A stretch of 64,000 nt of DNA, from NCBI GenBank assembly GCA_934725015.1, contig CAKVAS010000003.1, positions 1 to 64,000 on the forward strand, in the 5' to 3' direction. This DNA is from an uncultured Bacteroidales bacterium. Lineage in GTDB: Bacteria > Bacteroidota > Bacteroidia > Bacteroidales > UBA932. The position numbers and the translations under genes were made by a program. Below, piece after piece: positions 9,291-18,712 of the stretch. A model generated the notes under the pieces. The model did not search any database. It had not been told where the DNA came from and was given only the letters and a program-made list of their open reading frames with translations. Position 1 is the stretch's first letter. Every line of letters begins with the position of its first letter.

Positions 9291-12200
9291 TCATGACTTG
9301 TCATTTGACAGGGTGACAGTGACTTCCTTCTCGCAATATGGGGTTTCGCCGTCCGGCGGAAAGGCGACGCTGAGTTCGAGAATGCCGCCCTCGAAAGAGA
9401 CGACATCCTCCGATGCGCTGTCGTAGCCTCCGGGAACATGAATCCGGAGACGATGCTCCGAGCCCGGGCGGCCTGAGACCGTCACGATGAGCTTGCCGTC
9501 GGAGAAGCTCTGGTCAATCAGACGGAATCCCGAGGACTGCCCTCCGCGCTGTGCGGGGACATAAATCGGAAGTGCCCCGGCTCCGCCTCGGGTGCTGAAC
9601 TCCACGGTCGTCTCCTCTTCCGAAAGCCTGAACTGAAGGACAGGAACCGTGTAGGCGGAAGAGCTGTCGAGGCCGAACCTGACCTTCTTCCCGTTCACTT
9701 TCACGCAGGTGATTTCGGTGCCGGGCGCAAACGCAGGCGAGAAAGTGCACTTCAGGCCGGAGCCTCCATTGAGTTTCCAGAGAGTGCGGTCAGTCGTGCG
9801 CTGCATTTCAATGAAAATACGGTCATTGCGCACGCGCAGCCCGCCGGCCTTGAAGCTGTCCCAGTCAAGCGGCAGACGAGGCGCAAGGCTGACAGTCCGC
9901 GAGTGCGCGTCGGCACCGAAGCCGAGAGTGCCCTCGACGAAAGGCATTATGGTCATGGTCTCGGACCAGCACTGGTGCTGAGTGATTCCGTTGTTGCGGT
10001 AGGAGTCGGCGTTGATGACCTCGGCTATGTGCCCCAAGCTGAACGACCTGTAGGTCATCAGGCTCCCGTAAAGGGATGCGAAGCCCTGGTCGAAGAAGCC
10101 CCCGGCGTACTCCGCGAGCGACTTCCAGCCTGTAAACAGCGGCCAGACATTGCGAGGATGGTAGGCACCTCCGCCCGTCGCGCCGGAGGTCTCGAAGATT
10201 GTCCTCGAACCCCAGTCGGTCGAGAGCAGCGGTCCGGGGTAGTTGCGGGACATGACCTTGGTGCGTTCAGGGTCGAGCACCCCGAGAAAGGCCGGGACAG
10301 CGGTGAGCACGAGGAACTCGTCCTGATAGCTTCCGTCGGCGTTCATCGCGTAGTTGTACCAGCCCTTGTCCTCGTTCCAGAACTTCTCAAGCGGTTCGTT
10401 CACCGAACGGGACGCACGGCGGTAGCGCAGCGCGGCGGCATCGTGACCCGTGGCGGACGAGAGGTAGGCAGCATCGTCGAGGGCAGCCTTCCAGAGCCCG
10501 GCGAGATAGAACTCGGTGCGGAATCCCCAGAGGTTTCCTCCGCCCTCAAGCCAGCCGTGGCCCACGTTGCTGTTCTCGATGAGGCCGTCGCCGTCGCGGT
10601 CGGTGGAGAAGCAGTAGTCCATCGCGAGCTTCATCGCCCCGTAGCGCTCCTTTATGAATGGGAGGTCTCCGGAGAGGCGGAGATACTGGGCCATGAGGCG
10701 GACGAGAAGAGGTGTGGAGTCGGCTCCGTCGTAGTGAGTGACTCCGCTTGTGGTGAGCTCATGATAGATTTTCCCGTCCGGGGACTGATACTTTATGAGA
10801 AGGTCTATGCAGTCGCGGACGGTCCTGAAGTCGCCCATGTCGAGGAATGCGAACGCCGCCCATTCCGAGTCGCGTCCGAAGTACCAGGCATATCCCGGAC
10901 GGCCGCTGACCCTGTGATTCCCTCCCCAGCCCCTTCGAGACGACGAGAATCCGGCAAACAGCGCCGTGCCGAGCTCGGGCGTTTCGCTGATGAACTGCGC
11001 GGAGCTTATCTGCGCCCAGCGGAAAGCGTCGTTGAAGGCGCTGTCAGGGGTATCGACGTTCACGACGGAGGCGAGCCAGTCCGAATAGCGGTCGCGGGAA
11101 GCCCCGACTACAGAGGACGGATTCTCCATAACCTCGCGGTATGCGTTCACGGCATCATCCTCGCCCGTGCTCGCCGCCGCAAGGACAAAATCCAGAGCCT
11201 CAAGACCTTCCGTGTCGTAGGAAACGACGGCTCCGGCCTGAAGAAGGGACGTGGGAACACCCCGAATCCGGCCGCCGTCATAGGTAAAATCCGAAAACTG
11301 TCCGGAGAGTACGGGGTGCCCGGGAACATTGGCGCCCACTATGGAGACGTGTTTCTTCGCGGCGTCGCGCACCACCGTGGCATTCAGTTCCGGCGACCAG
11401 CTGTAGAGAAGCGAGCCGAGAACCCTCTCGTCGTAGGGCCACATCATGCGGAGGTTCGACTTGAAGTCGTTGTAAATTCTCTGCGGAGCCGCGCCTTCCC
11501 ACTCGTAGTGAACGGTCGTGACGGCATATTCCGGAGACGAGGACACGATTTCGCGTAGCTTCATCCCGTCAAGTTCATATCGTCTGACAACCGCATGAGG
11601 ATGCACCTCAACCGTCGGGACAAGCGAATTAAGACAGACCGGAGACTTTGCGCCCTTAGGCTCGACCCAAACGCGCCAGTCCCTCACGGACATAATCGGC
11701 TGCGCCCATATTTCCTCGATTCCTCCCCTTTCCGGAAGGATTGCCATGGAGTGCGGGGATATGACGTCGGTGTATTCCCCGGTGGCCTCGCGGACAATGG
11801 ACATCCCCATGTCGGGAAAATCAGCCTTTCGCGGAGAGGGCGGCATTACCGGGTCATATTCCGCCGCGCAGATGCGGCAGCTGCCGTCGTGATGTCCGTG
11901 CAGGCGGATAACCTCCGGCTTCTCGTTCTCCCAGAAGTTCGCCTCAATGTCCTGCTGGGCGCGGCCGGTCATGTAGCGGACGCAGGAGCGGGTGAAGGCG
12001 TCGAGTATGGCGCGGTCGTGGTTCGGCCGGTCAAAATAGAGACATCCCCCGATTGCCAGAATCGAGCCCTTGCCCACGGGAGTCTCCCAGACGAGCTTGA
12101 GGTCCGGACGGAGAAAGACATATTCCCACTGACAGGCGATGACCTTCGCGCCCTCGGCGGATGGGAATTCATCGCCGCTGAAGCCGTTGAGCCGGCATAC

Positions 12201-12680
12201 ATTGTCCTCGGTCCCGTGCCATGTGTAGGCTCCTCCGTGAAGACTTTCGTCGAAAAGAGGATGGCTGAAACGGGAATGGAAGCCGAGTTTGCGGCCGAAT
12301 CCCTCGTCGGTGCACTCATATTCCCAGCTTCCTATTTCCGAAGGCTCTACGCCCCATACATTCAGAAGGCGTACCGCATACATGGAGAGGACAAGCCGTC
12401 CGCCGTCCTCGACATATTCCCGAAGTCCGTTTTCCCACGCCCCGGTCTGCTCTGCGGAGAAGGTGGTGTCGGTGGAGTGGAGCCAGACCAGATCGCAGCC
12501 TGCGGCCCTTTCCGGAGATATGCGCACCGTACACGCGGCGTCGCCGACGGCCTCCGCGAGACCGCCGGCTTCCGCATCGCCCGCGATTGTTCCGAGCTTC
12601 GTGTTGTCGCCGCAGCGGGCTGTCATGAGCAGCGTCACCGCAACGGCAATAGCATATTTGTACATATCAGAGTTTGTCAT
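9291..12680 (-). CDS. Large six-hairpin glycosidase with N-terminal amidotransferase-like domain
   Basis: A 1129-residue exported protein (hydrophobic signal at residues 6-20; the cysteine in TARCG could be lipidated but the lipobox is poor). Residues about 45-240 resemble a ThuA/glutamine-amidotransferase-like beta-alpha fold ('GCDLVWLHSTD', 'YVEDGGRLVLSMYAV', 'GKGSILAIGGCLYF'). The centre (about 560-960) is an (alpha/alpha)6 toroid typical of six-hairpin glycosidases ('AWYFGRDSEWAAFAFLD', 'LIKYQSPDGKIYHE', 'DRDGDGLIEN', 'QCWSETMTIMPF'). A beta-sandwich tail follows. The start may be 12680 or 12665. The exact GH family is not recognised; amylo-alpha-1,6-glucosidase/GH78-like toroids are the nearest shape. 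It probably trims side chains of the target glycan. Confidence 0.75.
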   Translation of the reverse strand: MTNSDMYKYAIAVAVTLLMTARCGDNTKLGTIAGDAEAGGLAEAVGDAACTVRISPERAAGCDLVWLHSTDTTFSAEQTGAWENGLREYVEDGGRLVLSMYAVRLLNVWGVEPSEIGSWEYECTDEGFGRKLGFHSRFSHPLFDESLHGGAYTWHGTEDNVCRLNGFSGDEFPSAEGAKVIACQWEYVFLRPDLKLVWETPVGKGSILAIGGCLYFDRPNHDRAILDAFTRSCVRYMTGRAQQDIEANFWENEKPEVIRLHGHHDGSCRICAAEYDPVMPPSPRKADFPDMGMSIVREATGEYTDVISPHSMAILPERGGIEEIWAQPIMSVRDWRVWVEPKGAKSPVCLNSLVPTVEVHPHAVVRRYELDGMKLREIVSSSPEYAVTTVHYEWEGAAPQRIYNDFKSNLRMMWPYDERVLGSLLYSWSPELNATVVRDAAKKHVSIVGANVPGHPVLSGQFSDFTYDGGRIRGVPTSLLQAGAVVSYDTEGLEALDFVLAAASTGEDDAVNAYREVMENPSSVVGASRDRYSDWLASVVNVDTPDSAFNDAFRWAQISSAQFISETPELGTALFAGFSSSRRGWGGNHRVSGRPGYAWYFGRDSEWAAFAFLDMGDFRTVRDCIDLLIKYQSPDGKIYHELTTSGVTHYDGADSTPLLVRLMAQYLRLSGDLPFIKERYGAMKLAMDYCFSTDRDGDGLIENSNVGHGWLEGGGNLWGFRTEFYLAGLWKAALDDAAYLSSATGHDAAALRYRRASRSVNEPLEKFWNEDKGWYNYAMNADGSYQDEFLVLTAVPAFLGVLDPERTKVMSRNYPGPLLSTDWGSRTIFETSGATGGGAYHPRNVWPLFTGWKSLAEYAGGFFDQGFASLYGSLMTYRSFSLGHIAEVINADSYRNNGITQHQCWSETMTIMPFVEGTLGFGADAHSRTVSLAPRLPLDWDSFKAGGLRVRNDRIFIEMQRTTDRTLWKLNGGSGLKCTFSPAFAPGTEITCVKVNGKKVRFGLDSSSAYTVPVLQFRLSEEETTVEFSTRGGAGALPIYVPAQRGGQSSGFRLIDQSFSDGKLIVTVSGRPGSEHRLRIHVPGGYDSASEDVVSFEGGILELSVAFPPDGETPYCEKEVTVTLSNDKS

Positions 12681-12732
12681 TTTCCGAAATCTTCACACAT
12701 TTGACGCTCCTCGCGGCTCTGCATGAATCGTC

Positions 12733-14259
12733 CTATTCTTCATAGTTGTCGCGGAGCTCGCGCTCATACTTTTTGGCGGCGTTCCAGTCCACGACATAGT
12801 ACCACCAGTTGTTCAGATGGAGGTCGTTCACATCCTCGTTGATGCCCTTGAAATGAGGCATATGCGAGAAGAAGTACATCATCCAGCCCTGCTGATTGTT
12901 CTTCCACTCATAGCTGTTCACGCGGCGAGGGTTGGCCATCACCATCTTAGGGTAGTCGAGCCAGCAGTCGGCGTAGGTATAGGCATAGTCGGAGACATTG
13001 CTGTAGTCGTAGTCATAGCGTCCGTTAGGCGGGAAGTGGGTGCAGCCGATCTGGGCGTGCCCCTTCTCGTAACGGTCGTATTCGAGGTTGTGGCAGGCGT
13101 AGCGCTCCCAGTTGTTCAGGTCGGCCTCGCGGGCGGGCAGGTTGTTCTCGGCACGGTTGCGCCACGAGCCATAGACCTGCTTCATTATGGATTCGAAGCG
13201 ATGGCCGTAGCTGTGGAGGGCGAGGTCGGTGGTGCGCTCGTAGTTGCAGAACATCACGGTCACGAGGTCCTTGCATGGCGCTCCGACGGAGATTCCCGGA
13301 GAATTGCACCAGAATGCGCCGTCGCCTATGAGGCGAGACTCGTACATTCCGCTGCCGGGGTGGTTATAGACCCAGACCTCCTGTATCTCGCCGGCGTCGC
13401 GCATCTTGTCGAAGCCGTAGTACTTGAGCATCCCCACATAGTCGTACTCCACGCCGGAGCCGATTCCGGGGCACTCGTGTCCGTTGGCATAAATCACATC
13501 ACGGAAATACTCGATGGAGAAATATTCCTTCTCGTCGCCGGTCTTGGTGTTGTCGTAGCTGAAGAGTCTCTCGGCGCGGACTTCCTTCACGACCTCGTAC
13601 TGAATCACGCCGTGGGAAGCCTCCTCAAGGTCAGCCTCGAACTTCTTGGCCTGCTGGACAGGGTCGTTCCACCTGTAGCCGTTGCCGCCCACGGTGCAGA
13701 CCTCGTGCATATACTTGTCAGTTCCCGGCATAATAGGGTCTTCGTAGAGGATGGCGACCTTCACCGTGATGGGGTCGGCGATTCTCTGCTCGTAAGGCAA
13801 ATCCGGTCCCGCCGGCAGGCGCTTCACTGTAAGGGAGCGGACCTGCTTGCCGAACCTGTCCTCCTTGTCAGAAGCGATGACGCTCCACCAGATTGTCGCG
13901 GTCTCCTCATTCTTCACTCCGAGAGCCTCAAGAAAGCCGTCGAATGTCTTGTATTTGTAGGAAACGGGATTCGACATCGCGCGGACATCGTATGGTTTGG
14001 AAAGGTCCGCGGAACGGCTGAAGCGAATCTTGTAGCCATTGACATCCTTTGCATTCTCCCACGAGAACACGACATCCTCGGCATTGACGAGGTCTATCGA
14101 AGTCCCGTTGTCCGGCGCCTTGAGGACAATAGGGTCGAGTTCAGCCGGCTGTTCCGGCTCGGGGTCGACGGCCGGAGCCTTCTCGCAGGCCACGGAAACG
14201 AACATTGAGCAGACGAGTGCGATGACCGAAGTCATGCAGAATCTCAGATTTCTTTTCAT
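12733..14259 (-). CDS. Unknown surface lipoprotein with fibronectin-like N-terminus
   Basis: A 508-residue lipoprotein (lipobox ending VSVAC near residue 25, then a Glu/Pro-rich linker). Residues about 45-150 form an immunoglobulin/fibronectin-like domain of the SusE type ('VVFSWENAKDVNGYKIRFS'). The rest (about 165-508) is rich in Tyr, Trp and His and holds 'LALHSYGHRFESIM', 'HPGSGMYESR' and 'GCTHFPPNG' segments that look like an enzyme core. A metal site formed by these histidines is possible, but I do not recognise the family. It has its own promoter (14308-14315) and conserved upstream elements. It could bind or cleave the locus substrate. Confidence 0.7.
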   Translation of the reverse strand: MKRNLRFCMTSVIALVCSMFVSVACEKAPAVDPEPEQPAELDPIVLKAPDNGTSIDLVNAEDVVFSWENAKDVNGYKIRFSRSADLSKPYDVRAMSNPVSYKYKTFDGFLEALGVKNEETATIWWSVIASDKEDRFGKQVRSLTVKRLPAGPDLPYEQRIADPITVKVAILYEDPIMPGTDKYMHEVCTVGGNGYRWNDPVQQAKKFEADLEEASHGVIQYEVVKEVRAERLFSYDNTKTGDEKEYFSIEYFRDVIYANGHECPGIGSGVEYDYVGMLKYYGFDKMRDAGEIQEVWVYNHPGSGMYESRLIGDGAFWCNSPGISVGAPCKDLVTVMFCNYERTTDLALHSYGHRFESIMKQVYGSWRNRAENNLPAREADLNNWERYACHNLEYDRYEKGHAQIGCTHFPPNGRYDYDYSNVSDYAYTYADCWLDYPKMVMANPRRVNSYEWKNNQQGWMMYFFSHMPHFKGINEDVNDLHLNNWWYYVVDWNAAKKYERELRDNYEE

Positions 14260-14307
14260 ATCGGTTTTATGTGTTTGTTTTTATGTGTGTATGTATTTTG
14301 TCGGAGG

Positions 14308-14315
14308 CAAAGGTA
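14308..14315 (-). promoter_or_regulatory. Bacteroidetes -7 box for the 508-residue lipoprotein gene
   Basis: On the minus strand this reads TACCTTTG, matching TAnnTTTG, 49 bases before the start codon at 14259. The conserved regulatory element (14336-14386) lies just upstream, as expected for an activator site. Confidence 0.7.
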
Positions 14316-14335
14316 TCGAGGATATATCCGCCGCG

Positions 14336-14386
14336 TTGAGACTATCGTCTCAAAAAAAGGTAAAAATGAATCTGTCCTCAAAAATC
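14336..14386 (-). promoter_or_regulatory. Palindrome plus GAGGACAGATT element (copy B)
   Basis: TTGAGACTATCGTCTCAA (14336-14353) is a perfect inverted repeat with seven-base arms and a four-base centre. Next to it (14362-14386) the minus strand reads GATTTTTGAGGACAGATTC, matching copy A at 9254-9277 and copy C at 22686-22710. The pair sits directly upstream of a TAnnTTTG promoter, so it is a good candidate activator (HTCS) site; the binding protein is inferred. Confidence 0.6.
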
Positions 14387-14411
14387 TGATTCAAAATGGC
14401 TCAGGTATATA

Positions 14412-17400
14412 TCATTTGAAATCTTTCGGGAGGACGCCGAAATGCTTGTAGAAACATTTGGAAAAATAGGACGAGGAGCTGAAGCCGACGATGTAGGCAA
14501 TCTCGTTCACACGGTACTCTTTCTGACGCAGCAGTTCGGCGGCCTTCTTCAGGCGTATCGTGCGGATGAAGTCGTTCGGGGTCACGCGAAGCACCTCGGA
14601 AGTCTTGCGGTAGAGAGTGGCGCGGGACATATTCATCATCGAGGCAAGCTTGTTGATGTCAAGATCGACATCCTCGATATGGCTTTCAATCATCTCTATC
14701 AGCATATTCATGAACCCGTCGTCGGCCTTGGTGAACACGAGGCTGTCGGAACTTTCCTCCGCCGTGAACTTGGCGGCTTCGGAGATGTAGTTGGCCTTGA
14801 GGAGATTGGATATGCAGGCAAGGAGATACTCATAGTAGAAAGGCTTGTCGACAATCTGGTCCGCACCGCAGGCGTAGGCGTCGGACTTCGAGGCGGGCGC
14901 GGCGGTCTCGCTCGACAGGAGAATGACGGGAATATGCCTGAAACGCAGGTCTGACTTGACGCGGGTGCAGAGGGCGCGGCCGTCCATCTCGGGCATGACG
15001 ATGTCCGAAATAATCATGTTGACGCTCCGCTTTTCAAGCAGGTCCCAGGCCTGATTGCCGTTGGTGGCGCGGATGACGCGGAACTTGGATTCGAGCAGGC
15101 GGGAGATGTAGTCGAGGAACTCCACATCATCATCGACCATCAGAATCACCCTCTTGTCCATATCAAGAGGGCTTTCCTCCCGCGAGGTGCGTGGCTCCGC
15201 CTCTGTCCCGCGTTCGCGGCTCCGGTCAAGATTGAAGCTGCCGGCGTGGATAATCGGCATCTTCAGTTCGAAGCAGGTGAGCTTTTCGGAGTTTTCGTAG
15301 AAGCGGACGGAGCCTCCGTGCAGCTCGACCAGCATCCGCACGAGGGACAGTCCCACACCGAAGCCGTCGGAACTCTTCTCCACCTTGAAGAACGGGGTGA
15401 AAATCTCGTCGGAAAGCTCAGGCGGAATCCTGTCCCCGTCATTGGCCACGGTCAGCAGGAAATCCTGCGCGTTGCCGTCGGAGAGCAGCTCCACGACTAT
15501 CCTTGTCCTCGCGTGCTTGAGGGCATTGTTCAGAAGGTTGCTCGTCATCTTGACGAACATCTCCACATCCACGTCGGCGCGGAAGCCCTCGGGCATACGA
15601 GGCTCTATCGTGATGCCCTTTATCTTGGCGGAGGGGGCGAAGCGGGAAATCACGCTGCCCGTAATCTGAGAGAGGTCAGAGCGGACAAAGACCGGGTCGT
15701 GGTTCTGCGAACTTACCTTGCGGAAGTCGAGGAGCTGGTTCACAAGGTTCAGAAGGCGGTCGGTGTTGTCGCGGATTGTCAGCAGGTTACGATATTCGGG
15801 AGCCGTGCTGCGGGTCTTCTCGATGATTTCGTTCAGAGGAAGCTTTATTAGGCTCAGAGGGGTGCGGATTTCGTGGGTTATGTTCGAGAAGAAGCCGAGC
15901 TTTGCCTCATATATCTCCCGGTCCTTTTCCTCGTCTATCTTTGCCTGACGGCTTTCCTCGGCGGCACGCATCCTCTGCCGGACAAGCCACACGGCAAGCG
16001 CCGCGAGCCCCGCAAAGACTATCAGGTAAATCATCCACGCCCAGCCGGAGCGCCAGAACGGCGGACGGATGACAATCCTGAGCGTAATCAGATCCTGCGC
16101 GCCGTCGTCGCCGCTTGCCCGCACGTGCAGGCGGTAACTTCCGTAGGGAAGGTTGGACCAGGTGATTCTGTCCGGAAGGCTGAGCGGCATCCACATCCTG
16201 TCCCAGTCGTCAAGACGGTACCACCATGTCCTGTTCATGGACGGGGAGTAGTTGATTTCCGTGATGCCGAGGCTGAAGGTGGAAATCGACGGCGGGATGA
16301 CGAGTTCCTCAGTGTCGGTTATTGATTTTTCTAACAGCGGGAGTTCGGGATCATCCACCCTGACCTCACGGTTGTTCACATAGAGAGAGGTGAGCAGGAG
16401 GCTGCCCATAGAGAATGACTTGGGAAGGTCTTCTGGGCTGAAGGAGACGAATCCCGAGATTCCTCCGAAGTAGAGCCGGCCGTCAGAATCCATGTAGCCG
16501 GACTTGAAGTTGAACTGGTCGCAGAGCAGGCCGTTGTCCTTGGTGTAGCAGGTGACGGCAAGGGACTCGGGCTCGATGCGGAACAGACCCTTGTCGGTGC
16601 TTCCCCACAAGGCTCCCGCCCGGTCGGTCACCATACTGTAAATCACGTCGTTGAGCAGCCCATTGCGTGAACTGAACTTTTTCACGAAGCTGTCCGGCTC
16701 CCGCTCGTAGGCAAAGACCCCGTCGCCGTCGGTTCCAGCCCAGACCCTGCCGGAGCGGTCGAGGGTGAGGCAGGTTGCCTTCAGAAGGGAGGCGCTGCCG
16801 GAAGAAGGCTGTCCGTAGCCGGTCCAGCGGTCGGAATCGCGGTCGTACGACCAGATGCCGTCCCCGATGGTGGCAAACCAGAGCACGCCCCGCCAGTCTT
16901 CCTTGATGTCGTTGACCTGGCTGATGATATGCTCGCGATTGACGCTTATGAAACGGTCCGAGGCCGGTTCGTGACGGGCCAGTCCGGCGTAGGTGCCGAC
17001 CCAGAGAGTGCCGTAGGAGTCGCGGAATACGGAATAGACGTCGTTGCTCGGAAGCGAGCCCTCCCGCCCGTCCGCCCGGTAGTGCTTCCTTGAGAGAGTC
17101 CGCAGGTTCAGCCGGTAAAGTCCCTCGGAGAAGGTGCCGACCCAGAGACTTTCCCCGTCGGAGAGCAGCGCATGGACATTGGAGGCCGGGACGGCTCCTG
17201 AAGTGAATTTCCCTGTGGAGACGTCGAGCCTGTTCAGTCCCGCGTCCTCGGTCGCAATCCAAAGGGAACCGCGCCCGTCCTCGCAGAATTCGCTGATGCA
17301 GCGGCCTGAGATGGAGTTCTCGCCCGGAATCGGGTAGTACTTGCTGAACCATCCCGACTTGGCAAAGTAGTTCACCCCGCCGAAGTAGGTGCCCACCCAG

Positions 17401-18542
17401 ATGCCGCCGTCACGGTCCTCGGCGATGGAATGGACGGCGTTGTCGGAAAGGGAATAAGGGTCTCCGTAGGCGTGACGCCAGGTCTCCACAGAGCGGTCGC
17501 GCGGGTCGAGGACATGAACTCCCGACTCGGTGCCTATCCAGATTCGCCCGTCGGAGGCCTTGAGCAGGCAGCGGACATAGAGCGAGCCTGCCGCCGTGCC
17601 GGATGCTCCGTGCCGGCGGGAAGCCTCGGAGACAGCCGCGTTTTCGGGAAAGAATCCGCTCAACTTCCCGGTGTTCTTGTCAAGGGAGAGAACGCCGCGT
17701 GAGACTGTGCCCACGAGCAGGCGGTCCTGCATATAGGGAATGATGCAGGTTGTCTCGTTTAGATTACCCCCCCCACCGAGGTTGAAAGCCGTCACGCTTC
17801 CGTCCTCAAGGCTCAGACGGAGCAGTCCGGCTCCGATGGTGGCGAGATAGAGTCCGTTCCTGTCCGGAACGACATCCCTCACCGACAAGGCGTTGGGGTC
17901 AAGTCCGCGAGAGGATGCCCAGTCCAGAAGGCTCAGGTCAGTGAGCGTCCCGGATTTCCTGTCGAAGCGCAGGAGCGACGCGCCGTCCCCGGAAATCCAG
18001 ACAGTCCCCTCATCGTCTCCGGAGATGTGCCTTACACAGAAGTTCAGTTCGGCGCCGCCATGCCCGGCTCCCCCGGGTGTACCTGAAGGCGTGATGCCGA
18101 GTGCTGAACCGCTCATGTCGGAACCGTTCAGTTCGGAAGTGCCGAAGCGGCTGAAGCGGTCAAGTTCCGGATTATAGATGCAGATGCCCGCCTCGGTGCC
18201 GAACCAGAGCCGCGAGTCGGAGTCCTGCCAGATGGCGAAATAGCGGTCGCTGACGGGGGAACCGGGCAGGTCGGGGTTGTGGCGGTAGGTCTTGACAGTC
18301 TTGCCGTCGTAGCGGTTGAGCCCGTCCTGCGTGCCGATCCAGATGAAGCCCCGGCTGTCCTGAAGTATGCAGTAGGCCATGCTCTGCGAGAGCCCGTCAT
18401 CGACGCTGAGCGACTTCACGCTGTAGGGAGCCGCAGCCAGCGGGGCGGGATGGAACTGGGACAGGAGCAGGGTCATGGCAAGGGCTGCCATGGTTTTGAG
18501 CGCAATGATTCTGGATGTCAGGACTTTGGCTGTCTTCGGCAT
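14412..18542 (-). CDS. Hybrid two-component system sensor/regulator (HTCS)
   Basis: A 1376-residue one-protein signalling system; the start at 18542 (MPKTAKVLTS) precedes an N-terminal signal/anchor. Order: periplasmic two-bladed-cluster beta-propeller repeats (about 40-760, recurrent 'GRIWIGTESGVHVLD' type motifs), Y_Y_Y domain (about 765-830), one membrane span near 834-856 ('WAWMIYLIVFAGLAALAVWL'), histidine kinase with 'SNITHEIRTPLSLIK' (His about 889), ATPase domain ('DGFGVGLSLVRMLVELHGG'), receiver domain (acidic pocket VDDD near 1134, phosphoacceptor Asp in 'ISDIVMPEMDG' near 1180) and an AraC-type HTH to the end. All key residues are present. HTCS proteins sense oligosaccharide in the periplasm and activate adjacent loci, so this is the likely regulator of the whole left locus. 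Confidence 0.96.
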   Translation of the reverse strand: MPKTAKVLTSRIIALKTMAALAMTLLLSQFHPAPLAAAPYSVKSLSVDDGLSQSMAYCILQDSRGFIWIGTQDGLNRYDGKTVKTYRHNPDLPGSPVSDRYFAIWQDSDSRLWFGTEAGICIYNPELDRFSRFGTSELNGSDMSGSALGITPSGTPGGAGHGGAELNFCVRHISGDDEGTVWISGDGASLLRFDRKSGTLTDLSLLDWASSRGLDPNALSVRDVVPDRNGLYLATIGAGLLRLSLEDGSVTAFNLGGGGNLNETTCIIPYMQDRLLVGTVSRGVLSLDKNTGKLSGFFPENAAVSEASRRHGASGTAAGSLYVRCLLKASDGRIWIGTESGVHVLDPRDRSVETWRHAYGDPYSLSDNAVHSIAEDRDGGIWVGTYFGGVNYFAKSGWFSKYYPIPGENSISGRCISEFCEDGRGSLWIATEDAGLNRLDVSTGKFTSGAVPASNVHALLSDGESLWVGTFSEGLYRLNLRTLSRKHYRADGREGSLPSNDVYSVFRDSYGTLWVGTYAGLARHEPASDRFISVNREHIISQVNDIKEDWRGVLWFATIGDGIWSYDRDSDRWTGYGQPSSGSASLLKATCLTLDRSGRVWAGTDGDGVFAYEREPDSFVKKFSSRNGLLNDVIYSMVTDRAGALWGSTDKGLFRIEPESLAVTCYTKDNGLLCDQFNFKSGYMDSDGRLYFGGISGFVSFSPEDLPKSFSMGSLLLTSLYVNNREVRVDDPELPLLEKSITDTEELVIPPSISTFSLGITEINYSPSMNRTWWYRLDDWDRMWMPLSLPDRITWSNLPYGSYRLHVRASGDDGAQDLITLRIVIRPPFWRSGWAWMIYLIVFAGLAALAVWLVRQRMRAAEESRQAKIDEEKDREIYEAKLGFFSNITHEIRTPLSLIKLPLNEIIEKTRSTAPEYRNLLTIRDNTDRLLNLVNQLLDFRKVSSQNHDPVFVRSDLSQITGSVISRFAPSAKIKGITIEPRMPEGFRADVDVEMFVKMTSNLLNNALKHARTRIVVELLSDGNAQDFLLTVANDGDRIPPELSDEIFTPFFKVEKSSDGFGVGLSLVRMLVELHGGSVRFYENSEKLTCFELKMPIIHAGSFNLDRSRERGTEAEPRTSREESPLDMDKRVILMVDDDVEFLDYISRLLESKFRVIRATNGNQAWDLLEKRSVNMIISDIVMPEMDGRALCTRVKSDLRFRHIPVILLSSETAAPASKSDAYACGADQIVDKPFYYEYLLACISNLLKANYISEAAKFTAEESSDSLVFTKADDGFMNMLIEMIESHIEDVDLDINKLASMMNMSRATLYRKTSEVLRVTPNDFIRTIRLKKAAELLRQKEYRVNEIAYIVGFSSSSYFSKCFYKHFGVLPKDFK

Positions 18543-18712
18543 GGTTTCTTCGAGATTATGGACTGCGTATATATGTGTGTGTACGCTGTCAAATTTAGCA
18601 TTTTTCTCCAGCAATGTCAAGACAGGGACTGCCCGGAAGAGGACAATCCCTGTCAAAAGCTAACACAATTCCTTATGAAAATTCAAATTCTTTTGAATGT
18701 TCTCTGAGTGGA

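Noticed and set aside
9903..11558. A 551-codon plus-strand open frame inside the six-hairpin glycosidase gene
   Set aside because: Shadow of the minus-strand gene, with low-complexity Val/Arg/Glu composition and no domain.
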